A stretch of 46,503 nt of DNA from Streptomyces mesophilus (GTDB lineage Bacteria > Actinomycetota > Actinomycetes > Streptomycetales > Streptomycetaceae). Below are positions 32,680 to 40,759 of this stretch, in pieces. The notes under the pieces are model-generated. The model had not been told where the DNA came from. It ran no database searches and saw nothing but the letters and a program-made list of their open reading frames with translations. Position 1 is the first letter of the stretch; each line of letters starts with the position of its first letter. The translations under genes and the position numbers were made by a program. The DNA is taken from NCBI RefSeq assembly GCF_011044995.1, contig NZ_JAAKZW010000034.1, positions 1 to 46,503 of the forward strand, written 5' to 3'.

Positions 32680-35600
32680 CTAGTCGTTCCAGCCCGGCCA
32701 CGGCGGCGCGTAGGAGCACCAGTCCTCAGGGCAGCCCACCTTGAACGCCCGCGTCACCGTCTCCGTGACGGACGTGCCGTCCGAAGCCGTGCCCGTCACG
32801 CGCAGCGACACACGGGACTGTGCCAGGCCCGGGACCTCGACATCCCAGGCGCCGGCGCCGGCGCGGGAGACGGCGGCCTGCGACCAGGTCGCGCCGTCGT
32901 CCGTGGAGTACTCCACGGTGACCCGGCCGACCGGCGCCCCGCGCGACCCCGCCTGGTACGGGAAGGACACCCCGAACCCGAACGGCCGCTCGGGGACGAA
33001 GGAGTTGTCGCCGTCCATGGCGGACATGTCGTACCGCACATCGAGCAGCGGCACCGCCCGCGACGAGGCCGTACGCCCCGACCGGAACGTCCAGGTGTCG
33101 CTGACCTTCGTGCCGAGGAACCACGAGGGGTCGTCCCGTTCGGCCGTCGCGGTCAGCGTGTACCGGTCCGAGCGGGCCGGCAGGTCGAACAGACCGCGCC
33201 CTCCGTAGCCGTTGCGCCCGATCAAGTCGCCGTCGGAGTCCCGCAGTTCGGTGCTGCCGGAGTCGATCACGGCCGGCGAGTCGCTGCGGTGTCCGGCCGC
33301 GTCCGAGAACATCGGCACGTCCACCCGCAGCTTGTCCCGGTCACGTGCGACGGGCGTGCGGCCTTCGAGGGTGGTGACTCCGAGCGCGGGCCCGAACGGC
33401 CCGGACAGCCAGTGGTCGGCGCCCTTGCTCCCCGCCTCGTACACGGTCGGCGCGGAGTACTGGGCCCCGAGCGCACCCGCCTCGTCGCTGGCGTACTCGA
33501 AGGTCGCCGTCGTCCAGGGCAGTCCGGGTGTGTAGTGCCCGGTGAACCGGTGCGGCGCCCGCACGATCGTCTGCTGCTGCGCGAGCACGACGCCCTCGTA
33601 AGTGACCCAGCCGTACACGCCCTTGGGGTCGTTGGGATACCCGGTGGTGCGCTGGCTGTGCGCGACGGAGGCGAGGTCCCGCTTGCGGTCCGTCCACCGC
33701 GCGCCGCCCGGCACGCCGTCGTCGGAGTGGTGGAAGGTGAAGTAGACGTCGTCGGCGTTGCGCTTGCCGACGATCTCCATCCGCACCGGTCCGTCCGCGA
33801 GCCGCTCCCGAAGGAGCGTCGGTCCGGGCTCCTGCGTGACCAGGAGGTTGTCGCCCTCCTCGCCGTCGATCCACGTACCGGAGAAGATCACCGCGGCCGG
33901 CTTCTCGGCCATGATCGCCTGGTAGCGGCGGGTGCGTTCGGCGCCCGGCGCCTCGCGCTCCGGGGTGAACAGCACGATCTTGTCCGTGAGTTCGAGCCCG
34001 GTGAGGTCCTTGCCCGTGCCGGCGTCCGCGACCTCGCCCTCTACATCCCAGTCGATACGGGCGTAGAAGTACGGGTTGACGCGGATGTTCAGCGGCTTGT
34101 CGCCGAGGGTCGTGGCGCGAAGGAGCGGCTCCGCCCAGGTCCCGCCCGCGAAGTACGTCAGTCCGTCCATCCGCGCGCTCTGCACGGTGTACGCCTTGAA
34201 CTGGCCGTCGAAGATCGGCGTGAGCAGTCCCGTGGGGCCTGTGCCGGTGTCGGACACCAGACCCTGTGTGGAACCGCCCGGCACCACCTGCATCTTGGGA
34301 TCGTCGACGCCGAGGTCCACCGGCTTCGCGTCCGAGACGTCGACGGTCAGCGCCTTGTCGCCGTCGAGCTCCACGTGCTCGGCGAGCGTGACGGTGGACA
34401 TGGCGGTGGTCTCGCCGTTGCCGGCGTTGCGGTACTCCCAGACGTCCGCGAGCAGCCGGTAGCTGCCCTTGGGCAGCGTGACCTGCTCGCTGCCGGTGGT
34501 GAAGCCCACGATGTCGGAGGCGCCGGTCTGCTCGTTCTGCCACACGACGTGGGTGTACGTACGGCTCACACCGTCGCGCAGGTCGCCCGGCGCGAGCGTC
34601 AGGGTCGCGCTGTCGGGCTCGGCCTGGACGCCGACGGGGGTGCGCACCCGGCTGCCGTCGCTGCCGCGCGCGGTGATCCAGGCGCTGTGCGGGCCGGCAT
34701 CGGCGCGGTCGGCGTCGATACGGAGCGTGGCCTTCGCGCTGCCGCCGGCGGGCACGGTCAGCCGGCGCTCGGCGAGGCTCACGGGTGCCCGGCCCTCGAC
34801 ATCGAGGCTCAGACGGACGTCCCTCGTACCGGAGTTGCGGTACGTCACCTCACGCGTGACGTCCTCGGCCGCATCGCCGGCCAGCTTCGCGGAGACGGCG
34901 GCCGGGGACGCCGTGACGCGCGCGTCGAGCGCGTCCGGGATGTCCACACGGCCCGCGCCCTGCTCGTACACGGAGGCCTCGCGCACCGCGTCCGCGCTGC
35001 CGACGAGCGCCGCCTTCAGCTGCTGCGCGTCCCATCCGGGGTGCTTCTGCTTGAGGATGGCCGCGGCGCCCGCGACGTGCGGGGTGGCCATCGACGTACC
35101 GCTCAGGGTGACGTAGCTGTCGTTGCCGGAGGCGTCCTCGTGGGTGCCCTTGGCGCGCGCGGCCAGGATCTCGCTGCCGGGCGCGGTGATCTCGGGCTTC
35201 ACGCCGGCGTCGATCAGCGAGGGGCCCTGGGAGGAGAACTCCGACATCCCGCCCTGCTTGGTGATCGAGCCGACCGTCAGGGCGCTCGGCGCGGCGCCCG
35301 GGGAGCCGACGGTGCCGGGCTTGCCCGCGTTGCCCGCGGCGATCACGAACAGCGGTCCGCCGTCGGCGCTCAGCTGCTCGACCGCCTGGGACAACGGGTC
35401 GGTGCCGTCGCTCGGCACGTCGGAGCCAAGGGACATGGACACGATGTCGGCGCCCTGGTCCTTGGCCCACTGCATGCCGTCGAGGATCCAGGAGATGTAG
35501 CCGCTGCCGCCGCCGTCGAGCACCTTGCCGTTGATCAGCTCGGCGCCCGGCGCGACACCCTTGTAGCGGCCGCCGGAGGCCTGGCCGCCGCCCGCGACGG

Positions 35601-36393
35601 TCGAGGCCACATGCGTGCCGTGGCCGTTGAAGTCCTCGGGGCTCTCGTCCCAGGTGAAGTCCTTCTGGGCGACGACCCGTTCCGCGAGGTCCGGATGCGT
35701 GGCATCGGCGCCCGAGTCGAGCACGGCGACCTGCACGCCCTTGCCGTCGAGGCCGCTCTTCCATGCCTCGGGCGCACCGGTCATCGGCACGCTCGCATCG
35801 AGGCTCGCCTCGACCTTGGCGTCCAGCCACAGCTTGGTGGCCTCGGCGCTGCGGCTCTTGCCGGCCGCTTCCTTGACGAAGTCCCGCCACACCTCGGCGG
35901 CTTCGGACTTCTTGACCGTACGAGCGGTCAGACCGAGTCCGCCGAAGGTGGCCTCGCGGGCCGCACCCGCGAGCGCGGTCCGCTCCGTCGCGATCAGCGG
36001 AATCGTCGTGCGCGAGGCGTCGTCGTACCCCTCGGCGGCGAGCGAAGTGACGTCGAACAGTGCCCGGTCAAGGCGCCCTTGGGCCAGCGCGTCGGTCGCG
36101 TCCACGGGGATGACGTACTCGTGCCCCTCGATCCGCGCCCGCGAGAACGCGATGTGCTCCCGCCCCTCGCCCGGCTTCACCGCCGTGACCTGGAGCCCCT
36201 CACCGCTCCCCGTGAGCGAGACCTTGTCGCCGCTCAGAAGCGTCACCGTCCTGGTGGCGGGCGGCAGGAAGTCCCGCGGGTTCACCGCGGCCCCTTCGCC
36301 GCCCGGTGCCGCCCCCGCCTGGGGCAGCCCGGTCGCGAGCAGCGCGACGGCTATGGCCGCCACCACCCCCGCGTAACGTGTCCGTCTTGCCAT
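32680..36393 (-). CDS. Secreted subtilisin-like serine protease, 1237 aa
   Basis: Signal peptide at about 1-28 (RRTRYAGVVAAIAVALLATGLPQAGAA), then a propeptide region to about 205. The S8 catalytic domain spans about 215-490, with Asp 226 in VAVLDSGAD, His 258 in NGHGTHVAST, oxyanion Asn in IAAGNAG and Ser 434 in SGTSMATPH. The long C-terminal part (about 500-1237) is made of beta-rich domains, including one with TVEYSTDDGATWSQ near 1180, and ends with CPEDWC in a Pro/Trp-rich tail. No membrane or sortase anchor is seen. It should degrade extracellular protein. It is transcribed alone; the promoter lies in the 402-bp gap shared with glnX. Confidence 0.93.
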   Translation of the reverse strand: MARRTRYAGVVAAIAVALLATGLPQAGAAPGGEGAAVNPRDFLPPATRTVTLLSGDKVSLTGSGEGLQVTAVKPGEGREHIAFSRARIEGHEYVIPVDATDALAQGRLDRALFDVTSLAAEGYDDASRTTIPLIATERTALAGAAREATFGGLGLTARTVKKSEAAEVWRDFVKEAAGKSRSAEATKLWLDAKVEASLDASVPMTGAPEAWKSGLDGKGVQVAVLDSGADATHPDLAERVVAQKDFTWDESPEDFNGHGTHVASTVAGGGQASGGRYKGVAPGAELINGKVLDGGGSGYISWILDGMQWAKDQGADIVSMSLGSDVPSDGTDPLSQAVEQLSADGGPLFVIAAGNAGKPGTVGSPGAAPSALTVGSITKQGGMSEFSSQGPSLIDAGVKPEITAPGSEILAARAKGTHEDASGNDSYVTLSGTSMATPHVAGAAAILKQKHPGWDAQQLKAALVGSADAVREASVYEQGAGRVDIPDALDARVTASPAAVSAKLAGDAAEDVTREVTYRNSGTRDVRLSLDVEGRAPVSLAERRLTVPAGGSAKATLRIDADRADAGPHSAWITARGSDGSRVRTPVGVQAEPDSATLTLAPGDLRDGVSRTYTHVVWQNEQTGASDIVGFTTGSEQVTLPKGSYRLLADVWEYRNAGNGETTAMSTVTLAEHVELDGDKALTVDVSDAKPVDLGVDDPKMQVVPGGSTQGLVSDTGTGPTGLLTPIFDGQFKAYTVQSARMDGLTYFAGGTWAEPLLRATTLGDKPLNIRVNPYFYARIDWDVEGEVADAGTGKDLTGLELTDKIVLFTPEREAPGAERTRRYQAIMAEKPAAVIFSGTWIDGEEGDNLLVTQEPGPTLLRERLADGPVRMEIVGKRNADDVYFTFHHSDDGVPGGARWTDRKRDLASVAHSQRTTGYPNDPKGVYGWVTYEGVVLAQQQTIVRAPHRFTGHYTPGLPWTTATFEYASDEAGALGAQYSAPTVYEAGSKGADHWLSGPFGPALGVTTLEGRTPVARDRDKLRVDVPMFSDAAGHRSDSPAVIDSGSTELRDSDGDLIGRNGYGGRGLFDLPARSDRYTLTATAERDDPSWFLGTKVSDTWTFRSGRTASSRAVPLLDVRYDMSAMDGDNSFVPERPFGFGVSFPYQAGSRGAPVGRVTVEYSTDDGATWSQAAVSRAGAGAWDVEVPGLAQSRVSLRVTGTASDGTSVTETVTRAFKVGCPEDWCSYAPPWPGWND

Positions 36394-36515
36394 CCCGACC
36401 CCTCACACGCGCCGTGGCCTTCGCATCCGGCCTCGAGGACCATTGGTGCGGCTGGGGCGGGAGTTGCGCCAGGGTCGGGAGTGGCGACTACCTGCCATGG
36501 CACTTTTGTGCCGTT

Positions 36516-36550
36516 CGGGACAGGAACTCCCTTATCCGGGACAGGAGCTC
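36516..36550. repeat. 14-bp direct repeat, 21-bp period
   Basis: CGGGACAGGAACTC (36516-36529) and CGGGACAGGAGCTC (36537-36550) differ at one base. The 21-bp period places both on the same DNA face, about 125-155 bp upstream of the subtilase start and 245 bp before glnX. Confidence 0.75.
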
Positions 36551-36661
36551 TCGTACGGGGAGCGCTTCGGCGGCATTCGCAGGGCCCGCGAGGGAACCGA
36601 ACCCCTCCTCGCGGCGTATTAATGGCGGGGGCCGGTGCGGCACTTCGGGCTGCGCCTGATA

Positions 36662-36694
36662 CACAGCTCTCAGCCGACTTGGTGCACAGCTCTC
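36662..36694. repeat. 10-bp direct repeat, 23-bp period, upstream of glnX
   Basis: CACAGCTCTC occurs at 36662-36671 and 36685-36694, about 100-135 bp before the glnX start. Confidence 0.6.
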
Positions 36695-36795
36695 CACCGA
36701 TTCGAACAAGATCGTGTAAACGATGGCGCGGATGTCAGTCCCTGCGGCCATACTTGCGCGTGGAAGACCACGGATGACCAAGGGGGAGGTCAAGC

Positions 36796-38250
36796 GTGAC
36801 ATACCTGCCGAGCGGCAGCGCGGCGCCGCCGAGCCCGGCCGCGCCCACGCTGCCCGCCGTGCCGCCTCAGGGGACGCCACCGCCGGGACCTGCGGTGATG
36901 CCGGAACGGCGCAGCGCGCGAGCCGAGTTGACCGACCGGCTGCGCAGCGCGTCGACCACGGAGCCGGGGCGGCTGCGGATCATCGGGGCCGTGATCGCGG
37001 TTCTGGTGATCGCGTTCGGGGCGGTGACGGCCTGGCAGATGGCCGAGCGGTCCTCGGCCGCGGATGACGTGCTGCACCGCAGTGCGCCGCTGTCCTCCGA
37101 CGCGGCCGCCATCTACCGGTCGCTCGCCGATGCCAACACGGCGGCGGCCAGCGGGTTCCTGGCGGCGAACGAGGAGTCGCCGAAGCTGCGCCAGCGCTAT
37201 CAGGACGATCTCGACATGGCGGCGGAGAAGCTGAGCACGGCGGCGGGGGCCAGCCGTGGTTCGGGCCAGTCCGCCCGCTACATCGAGAAGTTGAACAAGC
37301 TGCTGCCCGAGTTCGCCGAACGCATCGAGTCGGCCCGTACGTACAACCGCCAGGGCCTGCCGCTGGGCGGCGCGTATCTGCGCAATGCCAACGACCTGAT
37401 GCAGAACGAGATGCTGCCCGCCGCCGAGGATCTCTACGAAGCGGAGAAGAAGCAGCTCAACGCGGATTACGCGGACGCCAAGGCCTACCCCTGGGGGGCG
37501 ATCGCGCTCGGCGTGGTCGCGATCGGCGGTCTGGTGTGGGCGCAGCGGCGCAACTACCGGCGCACGAACCGGGTGTTCAACCACGGCATGGTGGTCGCCA
37601 CCGCGGCCGGCACGGTGGTGCTCCTGTGGCTCGCGGTCGGGCACACCTTCGCCTACAGCGGTCTGTCCGGGTCGTACGACGACGGGGTCCGCTCGCTCAA
37701 CGCGCTCAACGACGCGCGGATCTCCATCCTCCAGGCGCGCAGCAGCGAAAACCTGACCCTGGTCTCGCGCGGTGCCGTGACGGTGCCCGAAGGAAAGCCG
37801 AAGGCCGGCGAGGACTTCTACGACGTGGAGTTCCAAAAGCAGATGGCGGCCCTCGGCGACAAGACGAAGGGCACCCTCGGGGCGGCCTGGAAGCTCTCCG
37901 AGGACGAGGCCGGCGACGCTCCTGTGGACAGGACCGTGTTCGCGGTGACCGAGTGGAAGAAGCGCCACACGGCCGCCCGCACCCTGGACAACCAGGGCAA
38001 TTACGATGCGGCCCTTGCCGGCGTGATCGGTGAGAACGGGGACCAGAGCAAGGCCACCGGTGACTGCTTCGACCTCGCCGACAAGTCGCTCGACAAGGCC
38101 ATCGCGCATGAGCAGCAGGACTTCAGGAGCGCCGCCGAGGACGGCCGCGGCGCGATGACCGGACTGCCGGTCGGCGCCGCCGTGCTCGCGGTGCTCGGAG
38201 CGACGGGTGCCGTGCTCGGTATCGGGCGCAGGCTGTCGGAGTACCGGTGA
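36796..38250 (+). CDS. glnX: GlnX-like four-TM membrane sensor protein
   Basis: The 484-aa protein has a Pro/Ala-rich cytoplasmic N-terminus, a helix at about 60-80, a helical extracellular domain to about 228, helices at about 232-250 and 268-290, a second extracellular domain, and a last helix at about 452-475. The four-helix, two-ectodomain plan, the next gene for a glutamate-type binding protein and a pknG gene two genes further match the mycobacterial GlnX-GlnH-PknG locus, where GlnX passes the binding-protein signal across the membrane. Identity is by architecture and gene order; sequence similarity was not computed. The GTG has GGGGGAGG 7 nt upstream. It overlaps glnH (GTGA). Confidence 0.78.
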   Translation: MTYLPSGSAAPPSPAAPTLPAVPPQGTPPPGPAVMPERRSARAELTDRLRSASTTEPGRLRIIGAVIAVLVIAFGAVTAWQMAERSSAADDVLHRSAPLSSDAAAIYRSLADANTAAASGFLAANEESPKLRQRYQDDLDMAAEKLSTAAGASRGSGQSARYIEKLNKLLPEFAERIESARTYNRQGLPLGGAYLRNANDLMQNEMLPAAEDLYEAEKKQLNADYADAKAYPWGAIALGVVAIGGLVWAQRRNYRRTNRVFNHGMVVATAAGTVVLLWLAVGHTFAYSGLSGSYDDGVRSLNALNDARISILQARSSENLTLVSRGAVTVPEGKPKAGEDFYDVEFQKQMAALGDKTKGTLGAAWKLSEDEAGDAPVDRTVFAVTEWKKRHTAARTLDNQGNYDAALAGVIGENGDQSKATGDCFDLADKSLDKAIAHEQQDFRSAAEDGRGAMTGLPVGAAVLAVLGATGAVLGIGRRLSEYR

Positions 38251-39359
38251 GAGGGGGCGACGAGATCATGAGCGCTACAGACCGCCAGAGGTATGCGGCC
38301 CGCATCCGGGCGATGGCCGTGGCAGGACCGCTCTCCCGCCTGCGGGGCTGGGGCGGGGTGGCCGCCATGGCGCTCGCGTGTGTGCTGACCGCGGCCTTCG
38401 CGCTGCTGCCGCTGCACCACGTGAGCGAGGGGCCCTCCGGTACGGGGAGCCAGGGCGTCGCGGACGCCCGGCAGGCGCTCGCCCCCGCGGCACCGGCGTG
38501 TGACGAAGCACAGCCGGACGCGAGCCTGGGGGCCCGCGACATCGACGACGGCCCGAAGATCGAGGAGATCCGCGACCGTACGGACAAGCCCAAGAACAAG
38601 CTGGTCGTCGGCATCGACCAGAACAGCTACCTGTGGGGCTACCGCAACCCCAACAACGGGAACCTGGAAGGCTTCGACATCGATCTGGCCAACGCGATCG
38701 CGAAGGCCATCTTCGGCACGTACACGGACGACAACGGTGACGAGAAGGTCAACATCGTCTTCCGTGCCGTACCGACCAACCAGCGCATCCCGATGATCAA
38801 GTCGGGCCAGGTCGACATGATCGTGCGCACCATGACCATCAGCTGCAAGCGCAAGGCCGATGTGGCCTTCTCCACCGCGTACTTCGCCACGGGGCAGCAG
38901 GTCCTGGCCCCGGACAACTCGAAGATCACCGGCTTCGACGCGTCGCTCGAGAACAAGAAGCTCTGTGTCGCCGCGGGATCCACCGCCCAGGGAGCACTTG
39001 AGGACAAGGACTACGGTGCCGATACACCTCTCGTGGTCCCCAACCAACTCGACTGCCTGGTAAGGCTCCAGCTCGGTGAGGTGGACGGCGTGGTCACGGA
39101 CAGCGCGCTCGCCGCGGGCCAGGCCGCGCAGGATCCGACGGTCGAGCTGAAGGGCGACCCGCTGGCCACCGAGTACTACGGCATCGCGATGAGCAAGGAC
39201 CCGAAGGCGGAGGACCTGGTGCGCCGGGTCAACCACGAACTCGACCAGTGGCGCAAGGACCCCGCCGGCTGGAAGAAGTCGTACGCGAAGTGGCTCGCGG
39301 TCCCGCTGGGTGACCCCGGCGCCAAGGCCAAGCCGCCGGCCCCCAACTACAGCGACTGA
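38247..39359 (+). CDS. glnH: GlnH-like amino-acid-binding protein
   Basis: The protein (370 aa from the GTG at 38247, which overlaps the glnX stop; an ATG at 38268 after GAGGGGG is an equally good start) has one hydrophobic N-terminal segment at about 37-58, then an acidic linker and a family 3 solute-binding domain (about 118-350). The latter begins NKLVVGIDQNSYLWGYRN and GFDIDLANAIAKAIFG, typical of glutamate/aspartate-binding proteins. The Cys within ALAC is embedded in the hydrophobic segment, so a lipoprotein signal is doubtful and a signal anchor is likelier. In Mycobacterium the homologue binds Asp/Glu and controls PknG through GlnX. No transport partner is encoded nearby. Confidence 0.82.
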   Translation: MRGGDEIMSATDRQRYAARIRAMAVAGPLSRLRGWGGVAAMALACVLTAAFALLPLHHVSEGPSGTGSQGVADARQALAPAAPACDEAQPDASLGARDIDDGPKIEEIRDRTDKPKNKLVVGIDQNSYLWGYRNPNNGNLEGFDIDLANAIAKAIFGTYTDDNGDEKVNIVFRAVPTNQRIPMIKSGQVDMIVRTMTISCKRKADVAFSTAYFATGQQVLAPDNSKITGFDASLENKKLCVAAGSTAQGALEDKDYGADTPLVVPNQLDCLVRLQLGEVDGVVTDSALAAGQAAQDPTVELKGDPLATEYYGIAMSKDPKAEDLVRRVNHELDQWRKDPAGWKKSYAKWLAVPLGDPGAKAKPPAPNYSD

Positions 39360-39437
39360 CAGGGTATTTGACGGGGCAGAGGCGGAGCAGAACACAGACG
39401 GCCGGCCACACCGGCACAGCAGAGAGGCGACACACGG

Positions 39438-40757
39438 ATGGGCGTCACGGGAGCCGCCGGTCCCGTCATGGACCGGGACGAGGTGGACCGTGCGCTGGCA
39501 CGTCTTGGCGCCGAGCACGAGGCGATCGAGACCTCACTGCTCGCGCTGCAGGACCACGCGGGGCGCAGACTCCTCGAAGGTGCCGAACTGACCGGCACCA
39601 CCAAGGAGCGCTGGGCCGCCGCGGAGCAGGAGATCACCCGTCTGTGGGCGTACTTCGACGCCTACACCGACGCCCTCACCAGCGCCCGCGAGCTGCGCGC
39701 CCGCCGGCGCTGGCCGAGCCGTGAGGAGCTGGTGGAGCTCACCGAGCTCCTGCGCGGCGAGTCCGTCACCCTCGCAGGGGGCGCCCCGGCCACCGGGGCG
39801 CCCGCTTCGCTGACCGGCCCGACCAGGCTCTCCGAGCAGTTCACGCTGAGCGCGCTCGTGGAGCGGATGAACGGTCTGTACGCCTCCTCGCTCGACATGG
39901 TCGTCGCCGCGGACGCCGTCTGGTCCGCGCTGCCCGCCCGTATCGACATGCTCTCTGCCGAGCTGGCCCGCACCCGCCAGCTCGCCCAGTCCGTGGGCGT
40001 ACGCCCGGGCGAGCACCCGGCGGGCGACGATCTCGACCGGATCACCAGCGAGTTGACGGCGCTGCGCGCCCAGGTGGTCTCCGACCCGCTGACGTTCTGG
40101 CGGCCCACGCCGGGCTCCTCGGCGCCCGGCGGCGGCAGACCCGACACCGAGCGTTACGACCGCGAGGCCCGCGCCCTCGAGGAGGTGCGCCGCGAGATCG
40201 ACGCGGTGCTCGGCGTACGCCAGGACGCGGAGCTCAGGCTCGGCAAGCTGCGCGATCTGCTCTCGCGCGCGGACCGTACGCTCGCCGAGGCGCGCGCCGC
40301 CCGCGGCGAGGTGCTCGCGAAGATCGCCGCATCGGAGGTGCCCGCGGTCAGCGGACCGCCCACCGTGCTCCAGGAGCAGCTGGCGACCGCCGCCGAGTAC
40401 CGCAGAAGCGCCCAGTGGCACCGGCTCTCGCCGCTGCTCGAATCCCTGGAGCAGAAGGCCGAGTCCGAACTCCTGCGCGCCCGCGAGTCGTTGGAGAAGG
40501 TGACCCAGCCACTCGCCGTACGCGCCGAGCTGCGCGGCCGGCTCGACGCGTATCGCGCGAAGGTGGCCCGGCACGGAGCCGCCGAGGACCCGCTGCTCAT
40601 CGAGCGCTATGACGCCGCGCGCCGGATGCTGTGGAGCGCGCCCTGCGATCTGCGCGTGGCCGAGCAGGCGGTGCTGCGCTATCAGCATGCGGCGGCCGAG
40701 GTGCTCGCACCGCGCGTGCCGTACCAGGGACAGCCGACGGACCGTAGGGGGGACTGA
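39438..40757 (+). CDS. Helical cytoplasmic protein of unknown function between glnH and pknG
   Basis: The 439-aa protein has no signal peptide, no membrane helix and only one Cys. It is rich in Ala, Arg, Glu and Leu, with long amphipathic helices, especially about 130-200 and 230-360 (EARALEEVRREIDAVLG, ELRLGKLRDLLSRADRTLAEA), and is expected to form coiled coils or a helical bundle. A flexible Gly/Pro segment near 215-235 splits it into two halves. It lies 78 bp after glnH, and pknG starts 2 bp after its stop. The mycobacterial locus as I know it has no counterpart. A scaffold or regulator of the kinase is a guess. I do not recognise a family. Confidence 0.85.
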   Translation: MGVTGAAGPVMDRDEVDRALARLGAEHEAIETSLLALQDHAGRRLLEGAELTGTTKERWAAAEQEITRLWAYFDAYTDALTSARELRARRRWPSREELVELTELLRGESVTLAGGAPATGAPASLTGPTRLSEQFTLSALVERMNGLYASSLDMVVAADAVWSALPARIDMLSAELARTRQLAQSVGVRPGEHPAGDDLDRITSELTALRAQVVSDPLTFWRPTPGSSAPGGGRPDTERYDREARALEEVRREIDAVLGVRQDAELRLGKLRDLLSRADRTLAEARAARGEVLAKIAASEVPAVSGPPTVLQEQLATAAEYRRSAQWHRLSPLLESLEQKAESELLRARESLEKVTQPLAVRAELRGRLDAYRAKVARHGAAEDPLLIERYDAARRMLWSAPCDLRVAEQAVLRYQHAAAEVLAPRVPYQGQPTDRRGD

Positions 40758-40759
40758 CC

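Larger units (their letters stand above)
36394..36795. other. Divergent intergenic region (subtilase / glnX)
   Basis: The 402-bp gap has two pairs of direct repeats, given separately (36516-36550 and 36662-36694), and a CATACT hexamer at 36749-36754 that could be a -10 for glnX, without a clear -35. There is no credible gene in it. Confidence 0.5.

Noticed and set aside
33289..36777. A 1162-codon open frame on + opposite the subtilase gene
   Set aside because: Antisense shadow with no motif; the opposite strand encodes an intact S8 protease.
38247..39359. glnH as part of a glutamate ABC importer
   Set aside because: No permease or ATPase gene adjoins it; it lies in a sensor-kinase gene order.
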